Both the position numbers and the translations under genes were made by a program. From positions 62,001-126,000 of the forward strand of contig DATBAV010000018.1 in the NCBI GenBank assembly GCA_036271315.1: DNA of 64,000 nt, read 5' to 3'. How positions within the stretch are numbered: position 1 is the stretch's first letter; the number at the start of each line of letters is the position of its first letter. The DNA comes from VRUE01 sp036271315 (GTDB taxonomy: Bacteria; Actinomycetota; Thermoleophilia; Solirubrobacterales; 70-9). This document shows, one piece after another, positions 8,572 through 16,791 of the stretch. The notes under the pieces are model-generated. The model was not told the origin of the DNA. It searched no databases and saw only the letters and a list, made by a program, of their open reading frames with translations.

Positions 8572-9461
8572 CAGGTCGCGTTGGGGCGCGGCCTCAGTCC
8601 GGTCGGCGGCAGTTGACCTGGGGAGTCGTGCCGCTTCCTGTCGCGCAGGACCGCGACGCCGCATCCGGCGAGCAGCCCAAGCAGCAGGCCGAGGAAGCCG
8701 TAGAGCTGGATCCTCGAGTTGCGGTTGCTGGTGGCGCTCGTCGCTCCGGCCAGCAGCGAGATGAAGCCTTCGCGGGGCGGCTGACTGCCGACCGTCGCCA
8801 CGTAGGCCGTGGCGATCGCCTTCAACTTGATCTTGGCGGCGCTCTGCTCGGCCTTCGCCTTCAGGTCGCCGCCGCCGGCGACCGCGGCCGAGGCTTCGCT
8901 CAGTTCCAGCGAGGCGCGGCGGTAGGCCGCGAGCAGCGAGGCGGCCTCGGGATTGGCGCTGTTGCTGCGGTTCTCATAGGCGATGATGCCGGCGGCTGCA
9001 ACGTTCGCGAGGCGCTTGGCCTCGGCGGCGGAGGGCCCCGTCGCCAGCACCCGGAAGGCGGGGCTGAGCGGGATCGGCTCGGCGGCGAGGCGTCCGCTCG
9101 CCCGTTTTTTCGCGATGTGGAGCTTGCGTTCGACCGTTGCCAGCACCGGCGCCGCGGCGATCGCCCGGCTGAACGCGGTGGCCAGCGAGCTCGACGACTG
9201 CGTGTAGCTGGCGAATCCCGGCGAGTTCGGGTTCACCTGACCGACCTGGAGCGTCGCCGCGGCTTCGTAGGTAGCCGGGCGGACGAGGCCCAGGGCAGCG
9301 CCGGCGAGGAGGCCGAGGACGGCGAAGATCGCGATCAGCTTCTTGTGGCGCCTGATCGCGCCGAAGGCAAGGCCTTCCGGCGGGTCGAAGACGCCGCGAA
9401 CGAGCGGCGGCGGGTCGTTCGTGGGCGGTGGCGTTATCGCCGGGGGCTCAGCGGTCTTCAT
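8571..9461 (-). CDS. Wzz-like polysaccharide chain-length / co-polymerase protein
   Basis: 296-residue protein with the two-transmembrane layout of Wzz/PCP proteins: LIAIFAVLGLLAGAALGLV near residue 45, a long extracytoplasmic region with Ala-rich helices, and LYGFLGLLLGLLAGCGVAVL near the C-terminus. After the first helix comes a YEAAATLQVG segment, typical of the Wzz domain start. No tyrosine kinase domain follows, so it is the kinase-free form. It should govern glycan chain length with the adjacent Wzy-like protein. A proline-rich N-terminal cytoplasmic tail (PPITPPPTNDPPP-like composition) is unusual but common in actinobacterial versions. It lies 93 bases after the paralogue-B gene. Confidence 0.8.
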   Translation of the reverse strand: MKTAEPPAITPPPTNDPPPLVRGVFDPPEGLAFGAIRRHKKLIAIFAVLGLLAGAALGLVRPATYEAAATLQVGQVNPNSPGFASYTQSSSSLATAFSRAIAAAPVLATVERKLHIAKKRASGRLAAEPIPLSPAFRVLATGPSAAEAKRLANVAAAGIIAYENRSNSANPEAASLLAAYRRASLELSEASAAVAGGGDLKAKAEQSAAKIKLKAIATAYVATVGSQPPREGFISLLAGATSATSNRNSRIQLYGFLGLLLGLLAGCGVAVLRDRKRHDSPGQLPPTGLRPRPNAT

Positions 9462-9554
9462 CGCTCATGGGGGTTCGGGCTACCTTCCTGTCGTATTTCG
9501 CCGCCGTGAACGGAATATGTCGGCCCAAACTTGCGCCGCAATTGCGGCGGTCCC

Positions 9555-10601
9555 CTACCCCCCGGAGCTGGTCAGCTGCATCTGCAGCAGCTGCAGGTGC
9601 GTCCAGGGGAAGGCGGAGAGCAGACGCGCCGGGTAGGTGCCTTCGAAGAACCCGTTCGGGCCGGCGTAAGGGTCGCCACCGGTCGTCCCTGGGTCCTGCC
9701 CGTAGAAGGTCACGTTCCCCGCAATGTCGCGGACGAAGATCCCGTAGCGCTTGGCGGCTCGGGCGATCATCAGCGTCAGGGGCGGTAGATGCAGCCTCCA
9801 GAGTTCGAGGCTGGGATCGAGCCGCAGGTGGGCCCCCTCGGGCAGGGCCATCGGGTTGGTCGATTCGCCGTCGGTGCGTTCGGCGGGGGCCGCGTACTCG
9901 CCGGCCCGCACCTGCGGCACGCCGATCGCAAGGGCGTGGTTGATTTCCCCCTTGCGCAGGTCTTCGAGCGTGATCAGGCCGCCGGCGATCGAGAGCGAGG
10001 AGGCCGAGCCGCCCCAGGATCCGGTCGCGCCCGGCCAGGCGGCCGGCCCGTATGTGCCGAAGTTGGAGGAGGCGTTCTGCATCGCGCCGCCCCAGCCGGC
10101 CTGCCAGCCAGCGGCGCTGTCGACCAGGTGCCAGAACTCCCAGAGGCGGTTGGTGCTCGGCTGCCAGACGACGAGGTGATGGTCCTTGCCCGGCGCGGGT
10201 TGGGCTGTCGGCGGCAGCGGCACTGCGCTCCAGGCGGAACTGAGCGCCGGCACGGTGAAGGTGCTGGTCAGCTGCACCGGCACCGTGGGCTGGCCCGCTG
10301 GCACGGTGTAGATCGGCACGCTGTTGGAGCTGGTGCTGATCGAGGGCCCCTGGTCGGTTTCCAGCTCGCGATTGACTTCGCGCGAGAGCGCGGCGACGAA
10401 TTCGCCGGAGGAGGAGTTCAGCGGCGCCGTCCTCGGCAGCTGCTGGTTCCAGGGGCTGCCGGGGGCGAAGAAGCGGAACGGGGCTTCGGCGCCGGAGGCC
10501 GCCGCCGCGCCCGGTCCGGCCGTCGTCAGGAGCGCCAGCGTCGCCAGCGCGGCGATCAGCGGCCGGGGGAGGACGGAGGCCGGGGAGCGGGCGGGCGACA
10601 T
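9555..10601 (-). CDS. Exported protein of unknown family, paralogue B
   Basis: 348-residue secreted protein with a cleavable-type signal peptide (LIAALATLALLTTAGPGAAAA) and no lipobox. It is a close paralogue of the lipoprotein at 6089-7114: both share FRFF.P.S.WN at the mature N-terminus, VPIY.VPA.QPTVPV, LVVWQP...LWEF, SLSIAGGLITLEDL, INHALAI, ALPEGAHL and RYGIFVRD. Even the DNA is nearly identical over some stretches, for example around 6496-6531 and 9973-10008. The two copies flank the wzz/wzy-like pair, which suggests a duplicated function tied to glycan assembly or modification outside the membrane (inference). No catalytic motif is recognised. Confidence 0.75.
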   Translation of the reverse strand: MSPARSPASVLPRPLIAALATLALLTTAGPGAAAASGAEAPFRFFAPGSPWNQQLPRTAPLNSSSGEFVAALSREVNRELETDQGPSISTSSNSVPIYTVPAGQPTVPVQLTSTFTVPALSSAWSAVPLPPTAQPAPGKDHHLVVWQPSTNRLWEFWHLVDSAAGWQAGWGGAMQNASSNFGTYGPAAWPGATGSWGGSASSLSIAGGLITLEDLRKGEINHALAIGVPQVRAGEYAAPAERTDGESTNPMALPEGAHLRLDPSLELWRLHLPPLTLMIARAAKRYGIFVRDIAGNVTFYGQDPGTTGGDPYAGPNGFFEGTYPARLLSAFPWTHLQLLQMQLTSSGG

Positions 10602-10646
10602 TTCGCTTCTAGTCGACAGATCCGGCGCTCGCCTTGATGCCTGATT

Positions 10647-11612
10647 TCAGGTACTCAGCAGGGTGCGGATCACGTTTGGCATGCCGAGGCGGCGATTGCG
10701 GGTGCGGACGCGGACCGGCTCCTGGGCGATTCCCCGGGCCGCCTGCCAGAGATCGGTCGCGAGTCCCTCGCGGCTGGCCGGCAGGGCGTTCAGCTGCTCG
10801 GTCAGCTGCCCGAGGTCGTAGCCCATCGCGGCCAGGCGCTGCTCGCCGAGAAACCGCAGGTAGCGCCGGCACCACTCCCGTCGCACCGGGTTGGCGAGCG
10901 TCGCCCGCCACTTCTCCTGGGGGTCGGAGCTGAGCGAGCGGTAGGCCCTGCGCCCGGTCGGGTCCCCCATCCGGCCCTCCAGCTCGACCTCGGCAAAGCC
11001 GGTCAGGGCGGCCTCGTCGAACTCGATCTCCAGGTAGCGCATCAACGCCGCCCAGGTCTCGCGATCGCCCGAGACCGCGTCCTCGAACCGGATCGCGTGA
11101 GAGTCCAAGCGGTGCTCCCGGTGGGCGGCGAGCAGGCGCGGCAGGCCGACGAAGAGGTCGGCAGTCATGAAGGTCGGGCGCCACGGTCCCCAGGTCTCGA
11201 TCATCGAGGCGATCACGCTGAGCGGGTTGCGCCAGAGGAAGACGAACTTTCCCTCGGGGAAGATCCGCATGATCTCCTCCGCCACCAGGCAGTAGGGCGG
11301 GCTCTTGTCGACGAAGTGGGTTGCGCCTTCCTCGCCGGCGAGCTCGTAGAGGTTGAGCGCGAACTCGCGAATCCCCTCCAGGTAGTCGGCCTCGCCGCGC
11401 GGGAGGCGCGCCGAGAAGTCCTCGACCGCGGTGGCGAGCAGGTGCTGGAAGTACTCGGCGTCGACTCCCTCCCGACGCAGGGTGTAGGCGTGGGGGAGGA
11501 GGATCCACGGCTCCGGCGCGGTGGCGACGCCATCGTGCGCGGCGACGATTCGCTGCACCAGGGTCGAGCCGCTGCGCGAGACCGAGAAGATGAAGACCGG
11601 TTGGACGCCCAC
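10647..11612 (-). CDS. Sulfotransferase family protein, distinct branch
   Basis: 321-residue sulfotransferase-domain protein. The 5'-phosphosulfate loop is VFIFSVSRSGSTLVQRI and the 3'-phosphate region is FVFLWRNPLSVIASMIETW, with DKSPPYCL between them. It differs clearly from the two MALPTF-type sulfotransferases in this locus, having the SRSGST loop of the Sulfotransfer_3 type, and probably acts on a different position or acceptor. The start is GTG at 11612, 24 bases after the upstream sulfotransferase stop; no strong ribosome site is visible, so the start is uncertain. A longer frame to 11816 overlaps the neighbouring gene and is not preferred. Confidence 0.85.
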   Translation of the reverse strand: MGVQPVFIFSVSRSGSTLVQRIVAAHDGVATAPEPWILLPHAYTLRREGVDAEYFQHLLATAVEDFSARLPRGEADYLEGIREFALNLYELAGEEGATHFVDKSPPYCLVAEEIMRIFPEGKFVFLWRNPLSVIASMIETWGPWRPTFMTADLFVGLPRLLAAHREHRLDSHAIRFEDAVSGDRETWAALMRYLEIEFDEAALTGFAEVELEGRMGDPTGRRAYRSLSSDPQEKWRATLANPVRREWCRRYLRFLGEQRLAAMGYDLGQLTEQLNALPASREGLATDLWQAARGIAQEPVRVRTRNRRLGMPNVIRTLLST

Positions 11613-11635
11613 GTGCTGCCGGCCGCGGGCCGCGC

Positions 11636-12496
11636 TCAGACGCTCCAGGTCGGGAACGTCTCGCCGGTCAGCTCGCGCAGGCGCTGGGCTTCGTCGGCGA
11701 AGTATTCCCGCAGGCTGTCGCGCATCCCGTCGTCGGGCTCGGACGTCTGCAGCGGCGGGAAGATCGTCCTTTCCACGGAGAGGCGCAGTGTACGGCGCAC
11801 CCTGGGGGGGAGCCAACGCAGGCGCGGGATCAGGTGCAGCTCGACGAAGCTGGCGAATCCCGGCGGATAGGTGTGGCGCTCGCTGGTCTTGAGAAATTCG
11901 TCGTCGAACCGCGGCGAGTCGAAGCCGTCGTCGACCTCGAGGAAGCCGAAGACCCGGCGCAGGGTCGAGCGCCGGTCGTTGAGGAGATCGGCCTGGTCGA
12001 TCACCATCACCCGTTCCTGCGGGAATTGGCGCAGATACAGTTCGAGCTGAAGGCCGTAGAGGCTGGCGCAGATCGACGGCGAGCGCGGATCGGAGAGATC
12101 GCCGAGCGTCTCCTCCAAGGTCCGCCTCTCGCCCTCGGAGGCAACCATGTGGTTGTAGTGAGAGATCGTGCGCTCGACCGGATCGCGGACCACGTAGAGG
12201 AACTTCGCCTCCGGCACCCGGTCTTTGATTCTCTCGGGGACTCCCTGGCGAAGCGGGTATTCGGCATACGGGGTCGAGGCCTCGCCGCGTACCGAGGCCG
12301 TCGGGTCGAAGAGCTGTTCGTACTGGTCGAGCTCGCTGATCCGGCGCTGTTCGTTCACCGGGTCGAGGTGTGGGGCGAAGAAGTTCGGCTCCTTGACCGC
12401 CGACATCTGGATCTGAGGGTGCTCGCTCAGGTAGTTGTGAAGGCTGGTGGTGCCTGCCTTGGGAGCGCCGATGATGAAGAAGGTCGGGAGTGCCAT
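11636..12496 (-). CDS. Sulfotransferase (PAPS-dependent), glycan locus copy 2
   Basis: 286-residue sulfotransferase, paralogue of 979-1845. MALPTFFIIGAPKAGTTSL gives the PAPS 5'-phosphosulfate loop and VVRDPVERTISHY the 3'-phosphate motif. The C-terminal ...ELTGETFPTWSV closely parallels ...LTGKEFASWSI of copy 1. It is the first gene of the minus-strand run leading through 4881. ATG 12496 is selected because the conserved start is identical between the copies; six extra in-frame codons to 12514 are possible. Its product probably sulfates the same glycan as copy 1 at another site, or replaces it under other conditions (inference). Confidence 0.9.
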   Translation of the reverse strand: MALPTFFIIGAPKAGTTSLHNYLSEHPQIQMSAVKEPNFFAPHLDPVNEQRRISELDQYEQLFDPTASVRGEASTPYAEYPLRQGVPERIKDRVPEAKFLYVVRDPVERTISHYNHMVASEGERRTLEETLGDLSDPRSPSICASLYGLQLELYLRQFPQERVMVIDQADLLNDRRSTLRRVFGFLEVDDGFDSPRFDDEFLKTSERHTYPPGFASFVELHLIPRLRWLPPRVRRTLRLSVERTIFPPLQTSEPDDGMRDSLREYFADEAQRLRELTGETFPTWSV

Positions 12497-12540
12497 CGCT
12501 GGATCGGGCGGCACTATAGGGATTCGACGATTTCTTGCCA

Positions 12541-12587
12541 GGACTAGAAAAGGTGGGACTAGAAAAGTTGGGGAAGGACTTGAAAAG
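12541..12587. repeat. Three short GGACTAGAAAAG-type direct repeats
   Basis: GGACTAGAAAAG occurs at 12541-12552 and 12556-12567, and a variant GGACTTGAAAAG at 12576-12587. They lie in an AT-rich patch (12541-12625) within the 275-base divergent region between a sulfotransferase and the PstS-like gene. They could be regulator half-sites or simple slippage products; spacing of 15 and 20 bases is not a helical-turn multiple throughout. Confidence 0.6.
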
Positions 12588-12658
12588 TAGTAAGAAAGTT
12601 AAAAAGTACTAGTGCAATAACGGAAATTCCGGTTGGGGAAGAAGTTTCGTCGCAAATT

Positions 12659-12691
12659 ATTCACCTCGATTTTCCCCCAGGTTCACATGTG
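12659..12691 (+). promoter_or_regulatory. PHO-box-like TTCAC repeats upstream of the PstS-like gene
   Basis: ATTCACCTCGA at 12659-12669 and GTTCACATGTG at 12681-12691 are spaced exactly 22 bases apart, two 11-base units. The Streptomyces PHO box consists of 11-base direct units resembling GTTCACC. Position about 80-110 bases ahead of a PstS-family gene fits phosphate control by a PhoP-type regulator. The middle unit does not match, so this is suggestive only. Confidence 0.4.
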
Positions 12692-12771
12692 GTCGGACCC
12701 TTGCCAAGACGATCCACTCATTCCCGCGAAAAGAATGCGGGACAACGCTCAAAGAGATCCAAGGAGGATCC

Positions 12772-14082
12772 ATGTCACGCTTTGGGATAAGGAAGTCGGG
12801 GAGGGCCGGACTGCGTGCCGCGCTGCTCACCGGTGCAACGGTTGCCGCGCTTGCGGTGGGGGGACTCGGTGCCGGCAGCGCCTCGGCGTCGGTTCTTTGC
12901 AACGGCGGCAACATCATCGGCGAAGGTTCTTCGCTGCAGAAGATCTCCCAGCAGAACGTCTGGATTCCAGCGTTCCAGACCGAAGTCTGCAACTCCGGCA
13001 CGCTGCCGAAAATCGAATACAAACCAGAAGGCAGCGCCGCCGGGCTGAAAGCTTGGGGTGCCACGGGCGGTGCGATCGACCGCAGCCGCGCGTTCATCGG
13101 CAGCGACGATGCACCGACCGCTGCCCAGATCGCCAACATCAAGGCCGCCGCAGGCGGCGGCAACGTGCTGGTGATCCCGGTCGCTCAGACCTCGATCGCG
13201 GTGGTCGTCAACCCGCCCGCCGGTTGCACGGTCGAAAACCTGACCAACAAGGAACTGGAGAAGTCCTTCCGCGGAATCATCCTCAAATGGTCGGAACTCG
13301 AAAACGCCGTCGGTGGCGAGGCCTGTGATGCGCCGCTGACGCGAGTCGTCCGCTTCGACGGCTCGGGCACCACCTTCCAGTTCAAGAACTACCTCAGCCT
13401 GGCCAACACGGCCTCGCTTCCCTGTATCGAAAAGACCTGGAAGCAGCTGGAGCCGATTGAAAACCCCGAAACCAGCGCGCCCAACACGAGCTGGCCGGAA
13501 AGCTGCAAAAAAGCCCTCAGCCCGGTTGTTCGCCCGGCTGCCAAGGGCGGCGGCGAAGAGGTCAAAAAGGTGAACTCGACGCCTGGCTCCATCGGCTACG
13601 CGGCTCTGCCCGACGCTGAGGCCAACGGCGGCACCGTCATCGGCATCCAGAACAACGGGTTCGTCTCGACCGAAGAAGCGACCTACGGCAATCCGCAGAT
13701 CGCGGGAGCCTCTGCCGGCAAAGGCGTCGCCAATTGCGCCGCCACCAAGTACGTCGTCCCGACCGAAGGCCGCCGTACGGGCACCGGTATCGACGTCGAC
13801 TGGTCTCAGGTCTTCGGCGCTCTGCCGGCGATCGGCGGCTCGGCCTACCCGCTGTGCACGCTGACCTACGACCTGGCCTTCAAGGGCTACAAAGAAGCCG
13901 GGTTCAAATTCGCCCCCTACCAGACGGTCCGGGACTACATCAACGGCTACGTCGTCTTCGGCGGCCAGGCGGCCCTGATCACGACGGAAACCAACTACGC
14001 CCCACTGCCGGAAACCAAAGGACTCGCCGGCAACAACGTCATCGCCGCCGCCAAGTTCTCCGCGGCGCTGATCAGCCAGTAA
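12772..14082 (+). CDS. PstS-family secreted phosphate-binding-like protein
   Basis: 436-residue exported protein with a signal peptide (LLTGATVAALAVGGLGAGSASA) and a PstS/PBP-like core. Recognisable parts are IIGEGSS near the mature start, the VIPVAQTSIAVVV strand, GSGTTFQFKNYL, which corresponds to the phosphate-loop S-G-T segment of PstS, and TPGSIGYAALPDA. No pstC, pstA or pstB gene is nearby, so it may bind phosphate as a free or surface protein rather than feed an adjacent importer. At least eight cysteines in the mature part suggest disulfides. A strong AAGGAGG site precedes ATG 12772, and a hairpin terminator follows. Glutamate is written mostly GAA, unlike its minus-strand neighbours. 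Confidence 0.8.
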   Translation: MSRFGIRKSGRAGLRAALLTGATVAALAVGGLGAGSASASVLCNGGNIIGEGSSLQKISQQNVWIPAFQTEVCNSGTLPKIEYKPEGSAAGLKAWGATGGAIDRSRAFIGSDDAPTAAQIANIKAAAGGGNVLVIPVAQTSIAVVVNPPAGCTVENLTNKELEKSFRGIILKWSELENAVGGEACDAPLTRVVRFDGSGTTFQFKNYLSLANTASLPCIEKTWKQLEPIENPETSAPNTSWPESCKKALSPVVRPAAKGGGEEVKKVNSTPGSIGYAALPDAEANGGTVIGIQNNGFVSTEEATYGNPQIAGASAGKGVANCAATKYVVPTEGRRTGTGIDVDWSQVFGALPAIGGSAYPLCTLTYDLAFKGYKEAGFKFAPYQTVRDYINGYVVFGGQAALITTETNYAPLPETKGLAGNNVIAAAKFSAALISQ

Positions 14083-14118
14083 GGGTGTAACGGCTTCGTA
14101 AAGAAGCTGTGTATTTCG

Positions 14119-14151
14119 CAGCGAGGGCCGGGCATTGCCCGGCCCTCGCTG
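14119..14151 (+). terminator. Rho-independent-type hairpin after the PstS-like gene
   Basis: A near-perfect 14-16 bp GC-rich inverted repeat (CAGCGAGGGCCGGGCA and its complement) with a minimal loop lies 37 bases after the stop codon, followed by GTTTA. It should end transcription of the PstS-like gene and separates it from the downstream operon. The poly-T tail is weak, as is usual in high-GC genomes. Confidence 0.75.
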
Positions 14152-14224
14152 TTTACGCATTCGGCGCACAACTTTTCGCGATGTTCACATGATCGGCATA
14201 CCCCGCTGCGACTCTCGGGCGCGA

Positions 14225-16786
14225 ATGGCCCACGGGAGCAGGATTTCGCGCGCAGCAGTCCGGAACTTGCCGGCGCTGATCCTCGTGCTCTGGATCACGC
14301 TGGCCGTCATGGCGGGGTCGGCCCACGCGGCAACCTTCGGCGAGCTCGGAGAAGCCTGGGGGAAAGCCGGCACCGGCGCCGGTCAGTTCTTCAAGCCGGG
14401 CACCTTCGGCGTTGATCCCCAGACGGGCGATGTCTACGCCGGGGACATGAACTCCAGCGGATCGGTGTACCGGATTCAGAAGTTCACCAAGACCGGTGAA
14501 CTGAAGGCAGCGGTCGAATTCTCGCGAAAAGAAGAAGTAACCGGCAAGTTGATCCGCTTGGTGGGGATCGCGGTTGACCCGGTGAGGGAACGGTTCTACG
14601 TCCTCGAAGCCTGCCGGGTCGGCGAAGGCTCTTCTAACTGCTCGTTGGCGATTGGCAACTTCGTCGCGTATCGGCTCAAGGCCTTTAAAACGACACCCAA
14701 CGCAGGCAAACTCGAACTTGCGAGCACTTTCACATTGCCCCTCGGCGAAAAAGAGCTCTACAACCCGACCTCCATCGCTGTCGATCCCGCCAGTGGCGAC
14801 GTCGTCATCCTCGGCGAAGACGATGGGACAGTAGTACCCGTTCCCGAGGAAGAAGAAAAAACGGAGGTTGTACATCACACGGTTCTGGAGCGCGTCAGCT
14901 CGGCAGGGGTTGTTGGTACGCGCTTCGTCGACGAATCCAACCTGTTGAGGCAGACTGGGCTGTTGGCAGGAAGTGCGATGTCACTTGCTGTCGGTCCCGA
15001 TGGCACGATCTACACGCTGACTGGCGGGAAGTCACCGGGAGCACCTGGCGCAAAATCGACTCGCGCCTGGGAACTGCCGGCGGCCATGACTGAACTCAAG
15101 GCCGTTCCCCGTTTCGCCGAAGCGGCAGAAACCGAGGAATGGCCGCTTCCTGAGGAAAACGGGAATGGCACGGGCTTCTACGCCGGCCCGGGGATCGCCA
15201 TCTCGCCCGACGGCTCGACTCTGTACTGGAAGGAGACCTTTGACGGGACGGAAACCGTGCCAGGCGGTGCGCTCGTTCGCGCCTATTCCCTGACTGAACA
15301 TAAGACGCGGGCGCTCTATGGAGGCGGCACCACTCGCTGCTCAATTCGAACTTCCGGAGCGGGAATCGGCGCCACCGGCGAAGGCGGAAGCGAAGAATTG
15401 CTCGCCTTCGACTATGGGCCCGAACAGGCATCGCCGCCTTACGGGGCGAAGGTCGTGCGCTTCGGTCAGGGCGGAACGGGCTGCCCCGCTTCGGTAGCGA
15501 AATTCTCCATCGACGGTCAGGAAGAAGACGGCGTCGTGGTCGGAAAAGGCGACACCGTCGGCTTCGATGCGTCCGCCTCAGAGCTCGAAGACGAAGCGTT
15601 TCCCCTTGAACTGGTCTGGACGTTTGGCGACGGCCAGAAAGCGATTGTGAAATGCGGGGAAGAAGAAGGGCGGGAATGCGCCAAACCGGCGGCGATGACG
15701 GTCAGCCACGAATACACGACAGCGGGCGAATTCACGGTCAAGCTCGAAATAAAGGTGCTTGAACCGGTTTTCGGCAACCCGCAGCCGGTTCAGCACACGC
15801 TGATCGTCAAGGCTCCCGCCGCCGCGCTCAGCGTCTTCAAGACCGGCACCGGTTCGGGAACGGTCACGAGCTCCCCTGCGGGCATCAGCTGCGGGGAATC
15901 CTGCTCGGCGGAATTCGAAGCGGGCAAAGTCATCACGCTCACCCCGACCCCCGCCAGCGGCTCCGAATTCACCGGCTGGAGCGGCGCCTGCTCGGGTACT
16001 GGTGCCTGCCAGGTGACGATGAGCGAAGCGCAGTCGGTTGCGGCGAGCTTCGCGCTTGAAGAAGGGACGCCGCCGCCGAGCGAATTCCAGCTCACGGTCT
16101 TCGCGACCGGCACCGGCTCGGGCACGGTCGCGAGCTCTCCGGCCGGCATTGCCTGCGGCGAGACCTGCGTCGCGAAATTCAACACCGGGGCGGCCGTCAC
16201 GCTCACCACGACCCCCGCCAGCGGCTCCGAATTCACCGGCTGGAGCGGCGCCTGCTCCGGCACCGGCGCCTGTCAGGTGACGATGGACGAAGCGCGCTCG
16301 GTCAGCGCTGGCTTCGAGCCCGAACCGCCTCCGCCCCCAACCCGTTACACGCTCACGGTTCTCAAGGCAGGCACCGGGTCCGGCACCGTCGCCAGCTCGC
16401 GGGCGGGGATCTTCTGCGGCGGCAAATGCGAAAAGGAATATGAAGACGAAGAAAACGTCACCTTGATCCCCACCCCCGCGAACGGCTCGACTTTCGTGGG
16501 CTGGAGCGGCGGCGGCTGCGCCGGGGCAGGCATCTGCAGGGTGACGATGGACACCGCCAAGTCGGTAACCGCCACCTTCGACGTCGTCATCCCGCCGGCC
16601 CCCGAACTGGCGGGGACCTTCGTGCCGCTGTCCGAAGGCGAAGCGCGGCCGGAAAAGAAGCCGACGCCGAAGCGAAGCAAGAAATGCGCCAAGCGGCATG
16701 GCAAGAAACGCGCCCACTGCGGGAAGAAGGCGGGTGGCGAGAAGGACAAGCGGGGCAAGGCCCATCACCACGGGGGGAAGAGCTGA
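14225..16786 (+). CDS. Secreted propeller/PKD protein with three InlB-like repeats
   Basis: 853-residue exported protein. The signal peptide is LPALILVLWITLAVMAGSAHA, cleaved before ATFGELG. Residues about 35-410 contain NHL-type blade motifs (FGVDPQTGDVYAGD, GIAVDPVRERFYVL, SIAVDPASGDVVIL). A PKD-like domain with VWTFGDGQ follows at about 423-515. Three divergent InlB B-repeat domains (GTGSGTV.SSPAGI.CG..C...F, then FTGWSGACSGTGACQVTM) occupy about 538-785. The tail is Lys/His-rich and strongly basic. It probably acts at the cell surface or in the matrix; the ligand is unknown. ATG 14225 is chosen for the signal peptide; ATG 14189 is a possible earlier start. It is probably first in the operon running to 27479. 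Confidence 0.8.
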   Translation: MAHGSRISRAAVRNLPALILVLWITLAVMAGSAHAATFGELGEAWGKAGTGAGQFFKPGTFGVDPQTGDVYAGDMNSSGSVYRIQKFTKTGELKAAVEFSRKEEVTGKLIRLVGIAVDPVRERFYVLEACRVGEGSSNCSLAIGNFVAYRLKAFKTTPNAGKLELASTFTLPLGEKELYNPTSIAVDPASGDVVILGEDDGTVVPVPEEEEKTEVVHHTVLERVSSAGVVGTRFVDESNLLRQTGLLAGSAMSLAVGPDGTIYTLTGGKSPGAPGAKSTRAWELPAAMTELKAVPRFAEAAETEEWPLPEENGNGTGFYAGPGIAISPDGSTLYWKETFDGTETVPGGALVRAYSLTEHKTRALYGGGTTRCSIRTSGAGIGATGEGGSEELLAFDYGPEQASPPYGAKVVRFGQGGTGCPASVAKFSIDGQEEDGVVVGKGDTVGFDASASELEDEAFPLELVWTFGDGQKAIVKCGEEEGRECAKPAAMTVSHEYTTAGEFTVKLEIKVLEPVFGNPQPVQHTLIVKAPAAALSVFKTGTGSGTVTSSPAGISCGESCSAEFEAGKVITLTPTPASGSEFTGWSGACSGTGACQVTMSEAQSVAASFALEEGTPPPSEFQLTVFATGTGSGTVASSPAGIACGETCVAKFNTGAAVTLTTTPASGSEFTGWSGACSGTGACQVTMDEARSVSAGFEPEPPPPPTRYTLTVLKAGTGSGTVASSRAGIFCGGKCEKEYEDEENVTLIPTPANGSTFVGWSGGGCAGAGICRVTMDTAKSVTATFDVVIPPAPELAGTFVPLSEGEARPEKKPTPKRSKKCAKRHGKKRAHCGKKAGGEKDKRGKAHHHGGKS
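15838..16582 (+). repeat. Three in-frame InlB-like repeat units
   Basis: Repeat units start near 15838, 16101 and 16360, each encoding about 70 residues with four conserved cysteines. Units one and two share an almost identical run of about 46 bases (around 15948-15994 and 16210-16256), so they arose by recent duplication or are kept alike by gene conversion; unit three is more diverged. Confidence 0.85.
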
Positions 16787-16791
16787 ACCGG

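Noticed and set aside
12541..12587. Possible CRISPR-like repeats
   Set aside because: Only three 12-base copies with unequal 3- and 8-base gaps and no cas genes; too short for repeats or spacers.
14183..14190. Single GTTCACAT before the 14225 gene as a second PHO box
   Set aside because: Only one unit is present with no 11-base-spaced partner, so it does not form a box.
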